The notes: generated from the letters alone by a model not told the origin. A DNA stretch of 47,560 nt from JAKJEP01 sp964580995 (GCA_964580995.1 CAZOMV010000039.1:1-47560); one strand, 5' to 3'. Shown: positions 36,087-46,110, counted from the stretch's first letter. Numbers and translations are program-made.

Positions 36087-39000
36087 TTATTTACTTTCCG
36101 GGCAGGGGGGCAATGGTTTGGATATCTGACGGAAAAGCGGCAGCCGTTCGCCCTGGGGTTCGATATGAACCGCGGTATTGCCGACCCAGGTAATGGTATA
36201 GGTCTTGACCGGCAGTTGCAGTTCTTCCTTGGTTTGTTTTTGTACGAAGGTAATCAGCGGATAGGTGATGGTCAGCTCATCGCCTTTTTGGGCGTTCTCG
36301 AAGAGGACATAGCCGTCACGCCACAGCAGCGGCTCCTGTTTTTGATTACGGTATGCTTTGATCTGTCCCTGGGGTGCCCAGGCGGGAGGCCGCAGATAGA
36401 AATCCTTGGCGATTTTGGCGTTGACCGCCATGCGGCCGGTAAAGGGCAGGAAGGATGTCACTTTCGCTTCGGGCGTTTCGCGGTCAAAGCACATATTCAC
36501 AAACACTCCGCCCGGTTTATTCTGGACGGTAAAATTCCAGGCGGTATAGATCGAGCGCATCCCTTCCGGTACGCAGCAGCCCATCATGTCGTAGCTGGTG
36601 GGATACGCACACTTGTCATTCAGCCCCATCCTCCCCTGGAAGCCGCCTTCAAATTCGCGGGTCATGGCCAGCCCCTTCTCGCCTTCCTCTCCCGGATGCA
36701 GTTCCCGATAGATGGCTTCGTATTCCGGGGTGATGAAAAACTGGGCTTCGCGAATGTAATTGCGCACGAACCGCTCGACGGTATCCCAATATTCCGGATA
36801 ACCCGCCTGGGCCATATAAGCCGCCATGCTGATGACATCAGCCACGGCGCAGGTTTCGGAGTTGTGCGTCCAGGTCATGGACTCGGGGATCCAGCCCCAG
36901 TCGGTACCGCGTTTGAGGAAGAAGTCCAGCAGCCGTTTGGTCCACTCCACCAGTTCCGGATCGCGGGTGATGGAGGCCAGATGGGCCATGCCCCAGCCGG
37001 AGTGGCCGCGCATGTGGCTGTGATGATCGAACGAACCGTCCGGCCGAACCATGAGATTCGCGGACATAGGTGCGGTGGGCCAGACTTCCATGAAAGAACT
37101 GGTCAGCTTGGCCTGTTCCTTCTGTTCATCGGTGATCTTGCCGGGATCTTTCATAATCCAGTTGTGCCATTGATCGTGAGCTATTTCCCCTTTGGCAAAC
37201 GCGATGGCAAAATCCAGCGCCTCCGGGTCGCGGAAAGTTTCATAATACGTCACCACCGCTTCCAGCAGCATGGCGGGGGAATAGGGGGTGGAATCGGTGA
37301 TGGCCCAGCCCTTTTCGTTCCAGCAACTGTTGCCGCCTTTGCAATAGGCCCGGCCATCCACATAATCTACCACCGCGATCATTGCCTCGAACATCTTGCG
37401 GCAGCGGCTGCGGAGGCTTTCCTCGCCGCTGCGGCGATAATCTTCACAGAAACTTACCAGTTGCTTGCCGGTGGTCCAGTGGGTCGCCCAGAGGCCCGGC
37501 AGGCGGGCAAAAGCGCCGGTCGGAATCCAGCAGAGATTATCTTCTTTTAAATGTCCCAGAATGCGATTGCGAACTCCTCTTGCCGTTTCATCGGCAAAGG
37601 TTTCACCGCACATGTCCTTCATATAGCCGAACTCCCAGTCCATCCGGTTTTCCGTATCGCCGGCGGTAATGGGATCATGCTGGTCAGCAAGGGGGCCGGG
37701 CGGATAGGCCAGCATGTCCATGCTGAAACGGCATTCATAATCCAAATGGGGCCGCGGATTGTTATTCAGCGCATGTAAGGCCCAGCGGGCCATACCGACC
37801 AGGTCCATATCCGCTGTCGCCGGTTTACCAGCGGCGATATCCTGCGGTTGCGAATCCGGTACCAATCGAACATTCAATAATTCATCATGGAAAGCACTCA
37901 GGTCTGCTCCCAGGTCCGCCGACTGCCCCCGCAGCCGGGCGATCTGATCATTATGGAAGCGATCGGGCAGCAGGTTTTCAAACGCTTCCACCGGCCAGTA
38001 ACGCAGCCGCTCGATGCCTTCCGGTACCGTCTGTTCGAATTGCACATAGGCCTGTACTTTACCTTTCACGGAGTAGGAAATGGGGCCGCCTTCCGGCCGT
38101 TCGGGGCAGTTGAACTGGGTGCCGCCGCTGCCGAAGACCTTATAACCCATCAAAATGGTGTCTTCCAGATCGACATGGAGGAGAGGGCCTTTTAAGGTAT
38201 GATAGATGATACCGGTGGAGGGCTGGCCGCGCGGCTGGGAGAAATTCAGCGAGAAGAGGCGGCAATTTTTCAGCAGAATCTTGGTGTAGCCGTCGAAGCC
38301 GGGATTGCCGCATTGCAGGGCATTATCCGGGCCGGCAATGGTGCAATCTTCAAAAATCGCGTCATAGCAATCGCGCTTTTCGGGATTTTCAGCGCGGACA
38401 TAAACCCCGGCGGCGTCACCCCACCAGTCAAAACACATAAAAAAACACCGACGGAATATAATCGGCTCATCGGGGCGACCGGTATGACCGCCTACTCCCG
38501 CTCCACAGAAACGGCCGGTGCCGACGCAATCTTCGGCAATAGCGGAAAATTCGACGCCCTTGCTGCAGGTCATATCCCAGCCGATACCGCCTTCGGAGCC
38601 GGCGGAATAGATATTGCGGAAGATCCAGCGGTCGAAAAGTTCGCCGGAAAATTTTAAGTCGCATTTGGTGGGTCCCCACCAGTCGATGCTTTTCAGGCCC
38701 CACTGGCTGGCCGGGTCGCCTTCGACAATCTGCCAGGCCCATTCGCTGGGATGATTGCGCAGAACCACGGCCGGAGCGCCGGAATCCTGCACCACCCAGC
38801 CGGCTACGCCGGAGCCGAAGCGGCCGTCGAAGTCGCCGACCAGTACATTGTAGGAGCCTTGGACGCCTTTGAAGGCCGGATAAAGATTGGCCTCGTCATA
38901 GGCGTCAGGACGAATGATGACCATGTGGCCGCCTTTATCGTCGGGCACGGCCTGAATGGCGGCCTGAATCGTGTGGAAGGCCTTTTCCCAACTGCTGCCG

Positions 39001-39161
39001 TCGGAATTGTCACCCAGTTTGGAGACGTAGATTTTGAGACCCTGGTTACCGGTATAATCAGCGGCGGCGGGATCAAATGGTGCTGCCTGTAAAAGGGAAA
39101 ATATTATTCCCGATAGCAACAAGGAGAGGGTAAGGGGTGGATTTATCATACATTTTTTCAT
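36087..39161 (-). CDS. Beta-helix/GH127-like (Zn-Cys) chimera
   Basis: A 1024-residue exported protein with signal peptide ending LQAA near 27. Residues about 30-400 are the same beta-helix module as in the previous entry (IYVSKLGDNSDG to YWPVEAFENLLP). Residues about 450-900 are an (alpha/alpha)6 barrel followed by beta domains. The barrel holds SETCAVAD with Glu769 and Cys771, and GCCVPEGMRS with Cys862 and Cys863. This is the ExC plus CC arrangement that holds zinc in GH127 beta-L-arabinofuranosidases, where the first Cys of the pair is the nucleophile. Spacing (about 91 residues) is a little larger than in HypBA1. I predict a cysteine-dependent retaining glycosidase of the GH127 clan or a sister family. 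Confidence 0.78.
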   Translation of the reverse strand: MKKCMINPPLTLSLLLSGIIFSLLQAAPFDPAAADYTGNQGLKIYVSKLGDNSDGSSWEKAFHTIQAAIQAVPDDKGGHMVIIRPDAYDEANLYPAFKGVQGSYNVLVGDFDGRFGSGVAGWVVQDSGAPAVVLRNHPSEWAWQIVEGDPASQWGLKSIDWWGPTKCDLKFSGELFDRWIFRNIYSAGSEGGIGWDMTCSKGVEFSAIAEDCVGTGRFCGAGVGGHTGRPDEPIIFRRCFFMCFDWWGDAAGVYVRAENPEKRDCYDAIFEDCTIAGPDNALQCGNPGFDGYTKILLKNCRLFSLNFSQPRGQPSTGIIYHTLKGPLLHVDLEDTILMGYKVFGSGGTQFNCPERPEGGPISYSVKGKVQAYVQFEQTVPEGIERLRYWPVEAFENLLPDRFHNDQIARLRGQSADLGADLSAFHDELLNVRLVPDSQPQDIAAGKPATADMDLVGMARWALHALNNNPRPHLDYECRFSMDMLAYPPGPLADQHDPITAGDTENRMDWEFGYMKDMCGETFADETARGVRNRILGHLKEDNLCWIPTGAFARLPGLWATHWTTGKQLVSFCEDYRRSGEESLRSRCRKMFEAMIAVVDYVDGRAYCKGGNSCWNEKGWAITDSTPYSPAMLLEAVVTYYETFRDPEALDFAIAFAKGEIAHDQWHNWIMKDPGKITDEQKEQAKLTSSFMEVWPTAPMSANLMVRPDGSFDHHSHMRGHSGWGMAHLASITRDPELVEWTKRLLDFFLKRGTDWGWIPESMTWTHNSETCAVADVISMAAYMAQAGYPEYWDTVERFVRNYIREAQFFITPEYEAIYRELHPGEEGEKGLAMTREFEGGFQGRMGLNDKCAYPTSYDMMGCCVPEGMRSIYTAWNFTVQNKPGGVFVNMCFDRETPEAKVTSFLPFTGRMAVNAKIAKDFYLRPPAWAPQGQIKAYRNQKQEPLLWRDGYVLFENAQKGDELTITYPLITFVQKQTKEELQLPVKTYTITWVGNTAVHIEPQGERLPLFRQISKPLPPCPESK

Positions 39162-39183
39162 TAAGCAAACTCCTTAAAATATA

Positions 39184-41688
39184 TCATTCTTTTGACATGG
39201 CCAGACAATAGGTTGTACCGGCCTGAGTAGAAAATTCCAGCACCTCACCGGATAGTGCGGCTAATTTTTTATCTCCCGCAATCAGAGTTACAGAACCATC
39301 CTTCCAGGGATTCAAAATCCGGCAAAGAGCCCCGCGGCGGCTGAAAAGCTGAACTTCCGTCACCATCCCTTTTTTCCGTTCAGCGGCAACCTCAAAGGCA
39401 CCTTCCCCCACCAGCCCGGCAAAACGGCCGTCCAGTGTTGCCGGAAGTACAGGAAAGAGCCGCAACAAGGGTTTGCCGGTGGCATCGGGATGCGATTGCA
39501 GCAGGTGTTCGGCAATCACGCCGGCGGCGGCGAAATTCTCGGTATAAACGCCGCCCTTCATGAAAGCAGGAATCTTCTCCGCCAGGGCCAGTTCGATCAC
39601 GCCGTTGGGATACAATCGTCTTCGCACATCGGCAAGAAACTGGGCTAGGCTGTCATCCAGACCCAATCGCGCACGGGCCACTCCCAGCGTTACCATACTG
39701 TTCGTACCATTCGTTTGGATTACCCGCGCGGTGCGCCGGGCCATCTCGACCTGTTCTGAATTGGCCCAGAAGGTGGGATCTTCCGCCGGAAACACCGGGA
39801 CCAACGGGACGGGAATGTTGTATTCGATTGGGGGGGCACCCGGAACATCCACAAATATTTTTCCTTCCGGTGTCTCAAAGGTCGGATAGTCGGGCAACTG
39901 CCGCGCCAATTGCCGCCAGCGGGCCGCTTCCTCGGAATCACGCTGCAAAATGTCCGCCGCCTCGGCCGTGGCCAGCAGATGATAGCGAATAAAGGCGATA
40001 GCCGACGCGCTGTCGCGGTTCCGCTCGAAATTCCGGGTAACGATTCCCCAGTGTTCCGGCGAAAAAGTCGGGAATATGTGCAGCCGGCCGTCACGGGGAA
40101 CATAAGGCGTGCAGTCCTCCCGCTGACTCCGATGTAAAAACCAGTCGTAAAACCGGGCCACATCTACCAGCATCGGATAGGTATGCTGTTCCAGGAACTC
40201 CCGGTCGCCGGTGTACTGCCAGTGACGCCAGAAATGCTGCATGACCCAGGCCGAAACCTCCATGGTCAGATCATACACGAAGCTGGCGAGCATCAATCGG
40301 TCCCGCCGGATGGGGTAATCCCCCGAGGTAAAACAGGCTCCGGGTGTGTCCGGGCCATAGGCAAACTTGGAATACGCCAGAGCATTGGGAAAGGTCTGAC
40401 AAAAACGATCAAAATACGGCTGGACCAGCTCCGCATGATTGCAGATGAAAGCCGGCCAGAACTCCTGCTCGAAATTGTAATTGAGCATGTAGATCCCATG
40501 CCAGGGGGCCAGATCCGACCAGATCCAGTTGCCGAGTAAACCCGGTGCTACCGCCCCGGGTCGGGAGCAGCAGGCCAACAGATAGAGATTCCGGTAAAAC
40601 AATCCCTCCGCCAACGCCGCATCCTGAGCGGATGCCTCGTCTTTTTCATCGGCCGCGTTGATCTCAATGGAACTGCGGGACCAGAACCGCTGCCATTGAC
40701 CGGCATGCCGGGAGTGAATCGTTTCCCAGTCGTCATGGGCGGCAGCGTTGGCCAGTTGGTACGCACTCGCCACCGGAGCAGGGTCGCCGTCCCCTGTCGT
40801 ACGGACCGCCACGGCCAGAGTTACCCACGGACTTTGCGTCGCACGTATTTTGCACACGGCCCCGTCCGTCTCCAGGGAGAATTTTCCCTCGGCCCCCGCA
40901 AGCGTGGCGGCGGTGGCAACCGCGAAACCGTTGGGAAACGTCGGTTCGGCCGGAATCCGCTGCAGCGTCCAGAAGGACTCACCGGTAATCCCTGTCTCCG
41001 GAGGGACCAGCGGCGCGTTGAACGGATCACTACCATTTTCCGGAGTCGGAGTGCTCATGAACTGCGCCGGTGGCGGCGGCGGTTTGGTCCAGTCGAGCTT
41101 TTCCCGCGGCCGGAACACTTCCGCCCGCAACCCCGCGGCGGCCTCGGCTGGCAGGCGGATGAATACTACATTGCGTTCATACTCGATGAACACGATTCCC
41201 TGACCAAGGTGTGTGTCAAAGGTAAGCGTGGCATCCCTCAGCCGAAGATGCAGGTTGGAAATCGCTCCCAGACCGGTAAAGCGGATCTGGCCGACCGGTT
41301 TGGGCGTCGGAGAATAATTCTTCTCGATCGGCTGGGAGCAGTAGTAATTTCCGAAATCCCAGGTTCCATTGGTTACCTTCTGAATCAACTCATCGCAGGT
41401 GGCAGTCGGCCGGTCATGGCTGGTATTGTACCGCCGGTCCCAAACGTCGTTCTTGCCCAGGGTAAAGACCAGCGTTTCTCCATCCGCCCAGACCGAGGCG
41501 CCCAGATCACCGTTGCCCAGCAGCAGGCCCAGCAAAGGCTCGGTGGCCGGTTGTGTCATTATAAAATCGTGACGGGACACCATAGTTTGATCAGCCAGGG
41601 AAGATCCGGATAATAGGGCGGGTGTATTCAAATAAGTCAAAATAATGAACCATGCGAGAACCAGTTTTATTTTCTTTTTCGTTTTCAT
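39184..41688 (-). CDS. Exported GH95/DUF5703-like (alpha/alpha)6 glycoside hydrolase
   Basis: An 834-residue exported protein. The start at 41688 (MKTKKKIKLV) is chosen because GGAG lies 12 bases upstream and the ATG overlaps the GH31 stop as ATGA; a longer frame lacks a signal peptide. After the signal comes LLLGNGDLGASVWADGE, the N-terminal pattern of GH95 and DUF5703 proteins. A central barrel follows (GLLGNWIWSDLAPWHGIYMLN, EVSAWVMQHFWRHWQYTGD, FSPEHWG) and a C-terminal sheet domain. GH95 enzymes release alpha-L-fucose or L-galactose. The assignment to GH95 proper is uncertain because several usual loops differ. Confidence 0.75.
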   Translation of the reverse strand: MKTKKKIKLVLAWFIILTYLNTPALLSGSSLADQTMVSRHDFIMTQPATEPLLGLLLGNGDLGASVWADGETLVFTLGKNDVWDRRYNTSHDRPTATCDELIQKVTNGTWDFGNYYCSQPIEKNYSPTPKPVGQIRFTGLGAISNLHLRLRDATLTFDTHLGQGIVFIEYERNVVFIRLPAEAAAGLRAEVFRPREKLDWTKPPPPPAQFMSTPTPENGSDPFNAPLVPPETGITGESFWTLQRIPAEPTFPNGFAVATAATLAGAEGKFSLETDGAVCKIRATQSPWVTLAVAVRTTGDGDPAPVASAYQLANAAAHDDWETIHSRHAGQWQRFWSRSSIEINAADEKDEASAQDAALAEGLFYRNLYLLACCSRPGAVAPGLLGNWIWSDLAPWHGIYMLNYNFEQEFWPAFICNHAELVQPYFDRFCQTFPNALAYSKFAYGPDTPGACFTSGDYPIRRDRLMLASFVYDLTMEVSAWVMQHFWRHWQYTGDREFLEQHTYPMLVDVARFYDWFLHRSQREDCTPYVPRDGRLHIFPTFSPEHWGIVTRNFERNRDSASAIAFIRYHLLATAEAADILQRDSEEAARWRQLARQLPDYPTFETPEGKIFVDVPGAPPIEYNIPVPLVPVFPAEDPTFWANSEQVEMARRTARVIQTNGTNSMVTLGVARARLGLDDSLAQFLADVRRRLYPNGVIELALAEKIPAFMKGGVYTENFAAAGVIAEHLLQSHPDATGKPLLRLFPVLPATLDGRFAGLVGEGAFEVAAERKKGMVTEVQLFSRRGALCRILNPWKDGSVTLIAGDKKLAALSGEVLEFSTQAGTTYCLAMSKE

Positions 41689-43865
41689 CGCTTCGACTCC
41701 ATAAACTTCCAGGTAATATCGGAATACTGAAAAATGGTGCCCGACAGTCGCTGCTGGGAACCCTCCAGATTGCCATCGGGACCTTTCCTGGCAGTCAATT
41801 CCGTCCACGAGCATTCCCCGTTTTCGTAATCGAAGGTTTCCCCATCGTCATCATACAGCAAAAAACGGCCGGGAGCAGAGCCGTAATGCCGAACCTCCAG
41901 CGGCAGGATTTCCCCGGCTTGCGGGGTGCGGAGCTGCGGGGGGATCATGGGAATAATTCCGCCATCGGGTACAAATAACGGAATTTCCTCCAGTTTGGCT
42001 TCGACGGTAATGGTCTGATTCTCCCCGGCCAGTTTCCCGGTATAAAAATCATACCATTTTCCTTCCGGCAGGACCACCGTGCGGGATGTTTGCCCGGTGA
42101 ATACCGGCGCCACCAAAAGGCATCCTCCCAGCATATACTGATCTTTAATATCCTGTTTCAACGCCAACTGATAAGGATTTTGCGTATCATCCAGTTGCCC
42201 TTCGATGACTTTCTGTTGATCCCGAAAGCCCTGCACCAGCGGCATCGGGCGAATAGGGGGGGTACCATGAAAATGATATTCCGCAAATGTGGAATACAGG
42301 TACGGAAGCAAACGGCTTCTCAGCAGGGCCGCTTCTTTGACTGCCTCAAATACCTCCGGATAGGACCAGGGCTTGGTACCGCTGCCCCAGGCATTGATCA
42401 TCGCCAGCGGCGAAAAACAGACCGACTGCATCCGCCGCAGCCATTCCTCGCCCGTGGCCGAATCCCGCACCTCCGGCGTCCAGAGCACCCCGGCAAATCC
42501 CGAATTAATCAGCGCGGTGATAAAATCTTCATGCCGATAATAATCATTATATAGTACAAAGGGGAAACGGCAGCCGCCGGCGTTTGAGGCCCGCACCAGA
42601 CCGTAGGTGCGCCGATTGATTTTACGATATTCAGCCGTCAGCATATCCTGAAGCAGCAGCCCGTAAACCTGCCTCATCTGCTCTGCCTCCGTTCCCGAAG
42701 GAAAGGCGGCCACGTCTGGCCATAAAAAAAAGTCGTATCCGTCGCATTCATCGATCTTGAAACCCGCCACCCCACCCTGTATCAATTGCTTGCCAAAATA
42801 ATCAGTAAAAATACGGCGGGCTTCCCCCAGCGTATAATCCGGCACAATCCCGTTCCATACCGTATGGGTACCGGCATAGGGCAGCATCCGGTCATATAGT
42901 ATAGATGCAGGAGCAATGTAGGGATTGATCCACAAATTGATTTTTACCCCATTTTCCCTCAGGGTTTGCAGGAAAACTTCGGGTTGGGGAAATCGCCCCG
43001 GATCCCAGGCATACGAACAGGGATAGGACCGGTCCATCCAGCCCGGCTCCAGCCCGATAAAATCCAGAGGAAAACCCTTGTCGGCAAAAGCCTGTACTTC
43101 CTGTAAAACCTCCTGGCCCGAAAACAACGTATGGGTCCGGTAAGTGAAGCCCAACCCCCACTTGGGCGGCAGGCAGCCGCCCCCGCTGTACAGATTGTAC
43201 TTCTGGACCACTTCCAGCAGCGAGGGGCCACCGAATACCAGAATTTCCGCATTCTCCGCCGGGACCAGAATCTCCACCGCATCCGATTCCGGCATGGCTT
43301 GCCAGCCGGCATCCGTATTCCGGTTGTATATCCGGGGCGGATGGGGACTGTCAACCCGTACCGCCGTACCCGCATAGACCGTAAGATAACGTGCGGAATT
43401 AATCAGCACCCCGTACCCCTTGCTGGAAACATAAAACGGTACCGGTGCGTGGGTCCGCCCGTTGTCCTGCCCGTCATAGTGATCCACGTGCAGATGGTAA
43501 ATAGAACCCCTTCGGTGTATCTGCTTGAATTGCAGCCCCAAACCATAAAGCTGCTCTTCTTTTTCGAGAGGGAACTTGATATAGAGCTTTCCCTGCTGGC
43601 GGGTAATGGTTATCTCTTCCGGATTCAATGGAAACGACGTTTCCGGAAATTCATTGATTCTTGCCAGGTTGGGTGTAATCCCTGCCGCATCCAGCAGATT
43701 GATTTTTTCCTTTTCCCCTTCGAAGTATCTCCAAACTCCATGTGCCACGGCCTGCCAGGCCGTATTTTCCTTTGCGGTTACATGATTCGGAATAACAATC
43801 CCTATTGCGGTAAGCAATAGGAGATACCATTTTGTCAGAATTCGATGTTGGATACTGTCATGCAT
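41685..43865 (-). CDS. GH31 alpha-glycosidase
   Basis: A 726-residue exported GH31 protein with a signal peptide ending HVTA near 30. The N-terminal sheet runs to about 220; the barrel begins PPKWGLGFTYRTH. The nucleophile is Asp372 in GFKIDECDG, and GVLWTPEVRDS contains the candidate acid region. The C-terminal sheets include LVAPVFTGQTSRTVVLPEGKWYD. GH31 covers alpha-glucosidase, alpha-xylosidase and related activities; the acid KIDE loop does not settle which. Its stop overlaps the next gene by 4 bases (ATGA), so the two are translationally coupled. It is 10 bp from the GH36 gene upstream. Confidence 0.9.
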   Translation of the reverse strand: MHDSIQHRILTKWYLLLLTAIGIVIPNHVTAKENTAWQAVAHGVWRYFEGEKEKINLLDAAGITPNLARINEFPETSFPLNPEEITITRQQGKLYIKFPLEKEEQLYGLGLQFKQIHRRGSIYHLHVDHYDGQDNGRTHAPVPFYVSSKGYGVLINSARYLTVYAGTAVRVDSPHPPRIYNRNTDAGWQAMPESDAVEILVPAENAEILVFGGPSLLEVVQKYNLYSGGGCLPPKWGLGFTYRTHTLFSGQEVLQEVQAFADKGFPLDFIGLEPGWMDRSYPCSYAWDPGRFPQPEVFLQTLRENGVKINLWINPYIAPASILYDRMLPYAGTHTVWNGIVPDYTLGEARRIFTDYFGKQLIQGGVAGFKIDECDGYDFFLWPDVAAFPSGTEAEQMRQVYGLLLQDMLTAEYRKINRRTYGLVRASNAGGCRFPFVLYNDYYRHEDFITALINSGFAGVLWTPEVRDSATGEEWLRRMQSVCFSPLAMINAWGSGTKPWSYPEVFEAVKEAALLRSRLLPYLYSTFAEYHFHGTPPIRPMPLVQGFRDQQKVIEGQLDDTQNPYQLALKQDIKDQYMLGGCLLVAPVFTGQTSRTVVLPEGKWYDFYTGKLAGENQTITVEAKLEEIPLFVPDGGIIPMIPPQLRTPQAGEILPLEVRHYGSAPGRFLLYDDDGETFDYENGECSWTELTARKGPDGNLEGSQQRLSGTIFQYSDITWKFMESKR

Positions 43866-43875
43866 AAAAGATTCC

Positions 43876-45969
43876 TCAGGGGCAGAGAACCTTTATTTCT
43901 TGTCCGTAGTTGAGATTTTTTTTATACGTTATGATGGCCGAGCCGGGCTGGTCCTGAATGGTAATGATCAGACCTTTTTCCATCAGTTCCCGGCCGGTCA
44001 TTTCCGTGGTGCCTGGCACATCCAGATTCGTCAGGGTGTACGCAGCGTCGGCTTCCAGCCCGTTGGGTTTTATTTGCAGGGAATCCCGGCCGCATTTTTC
44101 CCGGCGAAAGGCTTGAATCATCCCGTCACCCTGTTCAGGGCGATGGAATTGCCAGGCGATCCAGTCGGTACTCAAAAGGCTGTAAGGCGTCATCGGATAA
44201 TAATCGCCCAGGTAGCAATCGGCCACCTGCCGCCATTGCCGGATCAGCCGCCGGTAAATATCCCAGTCCACTTCGTTCTTGCGGATATCGAACTGAATCC
44301 CGAAAGCCGGGCACATGTAACTGCGTGTCTGATAGAGATATTGCTGCATATTCAGCATCATATTATGGCCGAAATAGGGAAACCAGGACGCGATCCCATA
44401 CGTATGCCCCTGATTGCCATTGTCACAGGAGGGGTGGCCGGAAAAATCCTGATAATCGCTGCGCAGCAGGGGGACGGCCCGCCGCAGGGTTTCCAGGTCA
44501 TTGCGGCGGCCGCCGCCGGCGCAGGAGTCAATCCACAGCCTGGGATTGCGGCGGAGCAGTTCATCCCAGAAGGCCAGGTACCCCTGGACATGCAGGTTTT
44601 CTGTAATCCCCTGACGATCCGGCGTATCATTGGCCCGCCAGCGGCCCAGCGGCGCCATGTTGAAGTCCTGCCGATACACATCGATCCCTTCCTCATGAAT
44701 CAGTTTGTCGATGCAGTCCGTCATCCATTGCCGGGCCGAGGGTTCTCCCAGATTGACGATATATTGCTGGCTCGGGTCCCACGGTATCTTTAACAGGGCA
44801 TCGGGATTGCTCTGGGCCGTGATCGACCAGGGGTAGGCGGATTCCGGTTCAAACCAGGCAATCAATCCCATGTTTCGCTGGTGCACATAATCGCTGATGG
44901 CCTTGAGTCCGTTGGGGAACCGGTCCCGGTCCACCATCCACTGGCCCTGCCCGCCGGGAAACCAGCCGGCGTCCATCCACCAGTAATCCGGCAGGGCTTC
45001 CTGTTTGGTTAATTCATCAATGAAAAATTTCTCGATCTGTTCGTTATTGTTGCCCCAGCGCAGGGTGCCGAAGGTACAATAGGTCAGAATCGGCCGCAGC
45101 GGTTTGTCACCGAGCTGACGCGGCACATTATGGGCCAGCATCCAGCGGCGCCACAGATTTTGGGACCGAACCGCATCCTCCCCTTTCCAGAACAGCAGTA
45201 CCATCAGCGGGCTGCGCACCTCCTCACCGGGTTTCAGATAGAACCGCGTCAGCTCCTGCCCGGCGGTAATCCGTAAATCGCTATCAGGATTCCGCTTGAA
45301 TAAAGCAGACCATTGTCCGGTCCAGCCGATGGCCAGGATGACGCCGCCGCCCGGTCCGGCCACATTAAAATAGGGAAAGGCCATATCGCAGGGCCGCCCG
45401 CCGTCCGGTGCAAACGTCCGGCGCATATTGGCAACCATGACCTGCTCATAGGGAGCATAGCTGTCGGGCATGCAGGCGTCTCCCTGGCTGCCGCGCAGGA
45501 TAAATTCACCGTCCGGACCGCGACGAAGCACCAGGTTCATACCCTGAATATTCTCCAGGATGGGGGTGTCTTTATCGCCGCTATTTTTGAAGTAGAGCGT
45601 CCATTCCACCGCCGGAAAATCCCGGTATTCGACCGCCGCGCAGCGGAAAACCAGAGCGGTGTTGGGATCGGTATAAGTAAGCGTATGTTCGGTTCGGTTT
45701 TCATCCAGTTGGCGACTGGCCCGCTGGAGATCCCAGGACCGCAAACAATCCGCGGAGGATTTGCCGTCATAGGTAAAAGAAAAGAAATCCTTTCCGAAGG
45801 TGAACCGGTTTCCCAGATCAGGTTCTGGTTCCTGTTTCCCTTCAAAGTGCACAGCGGCAAACCGCCGGGTATCCGCCAGTTCCTCGGCTACCGGTGAAAC
45901 AGCCCCTGCCCATTGAGGAATTACCAGCCATCCGGCGAACAAAAGAAATCCATGAATAGAGAATTTCAT
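43876..45969 (-). CDS. GH36-type alpha-galactosidase-like protein (copy 1)
   Basis: A 697-residue exported protein with signal peptide ending AGA-V near 23. The N-terminal supersandwich covers about 35-270; the barrel holds YWWMDAGWF (329-337), FEPESAYP, the nucleophile Asp435 in VYRQDFN, IDSCAGGGRRNDLE (480-493) and the acid/base Asp505 in LLRSDYQ. The C-terminal sheet ends TGRELMEKGLIITIQ. The motif set matches melibiases of GH36/GH27 (clan D). AAGGAG precedes the ATG. It is a paralogue of the gene upstream and may be the first gene of a sub-operon, because the 143-bp gap before it holds promoter-like sequence. Confidence 0.88.
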   Translation of the reverse strand: MKFSIHGFLLFAGWLVIPQWAGAVSPVAEELADTRRFAAVHFEGKQEPEPDLGNRFTFGKDFFSFTYDGKSSADCLRSWDLQRASRQLDENRTEHTLTYTDPNTALVFRCAAVEYRDFPAVEWTLYFKNSGDKDTPILENIQGMNLVLRRGPDGEFILRGSQGDACMPDSYAPYEQVMVANMRRTFAPDGGRPCDMAFPYFNVAGPGGGVILAIGWTGQWSALFKRNPDSDLRITAGQELTRFYLKPGEEVRSPLMVLLFWKGEDAVRSQNLWRRWMLAHNVPRQLGDKPLRPILTYCTFGTLRWGNNNEQIEKFFIDELTKQEALPDYWWMDAGWFPGGQGQWMVDRDRFPNGLKAISDYVHQRNMGLIAWFEPESAYPWSITAQSNPDALLKIPWDPSQQYIVNLGEPSARQWMTDCIDKLIHEEGIDVYRQDFNMAPLGRWRANDTPDRQGITENLHVQGYLAFWDELLRRNPRLWIDSCAGGGRRNDLETLRRAVPLLRSDYQDFSGHPSCDNGNQGHTYGIASWFPYFGHNMMLNMQQYLYQTRSYMCPAFGIQFDIRKNEVDWDIYRRLIRQWRQVADCYLGDYYPMTPYSLLSTDWIAWQFHRPEQGDGMIQAFRREKCGRDSLQIKPNGLEADAAYTLTNLDVPGTTEMTGRELMEKGLIITIQDQPGSAIITYKKNLNYGQEIKVLCP

Positions 45970-46030
45970 CCTTTTAACTCCTTAGGTAGTAGAGTGACTA
46001 TACTTTGACATACTATATTTCTGCTCTAAT

Positions 46031-46077
46031 ACTTTCCATAGATAGTGGTAACATTATAATGGATGAAAGTAACTTTC
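46031..46077 (-). promoter_or_regulatory. Putative promoter with repeated ACTTTC/GAAAGT half-sites
   Basis: The gap 45970-46112 has a TATAAT on the minus strand (complement of 46053-46058) flanked by half-sites. ACTTTCCAT occurs at 46031-46039 and again at 46072-46080, 41 bp apart (about four helical turns). GAAAGT-A-ACTTTC at 46065-46077 is a perfect palindrome. This looks like an operator around a -10 box for the GH36 gene and those after it. No good -35 hexamer was found. Confidence 0.4.
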
Positions 46078-46091
46078 CATCAGGAGAATGA

Positions 46092-46110
46092 TTTTGGCAA
46101 AAACGCCAAA
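46092..46110. repeat. Short inverted repeat after the partial GH36 gene
   Basis: TTTTGGC and GCCAAAA pair around AAAAAC just beyond the stop of the partial GH36 gene. It could attenuate read-through on the minus strand, but the stem is short and no clean U-tract follows. Confidence 0.3.

Noticed and set aside
33680..37550. Very long plus-strand frames opposite the chimeric hydrolases
   Set aside because: They are complements of clearly coding minus-strand genes with signal peptides and conserved motifs; none resembles a known protein.
46005..46032. Perfect TTGACA on the plus strand with TAATAC 16 bases on
   Set aside because: The -10 match is only 3 of 6 and it would drive transcription antisense to the partial GH36 gene.
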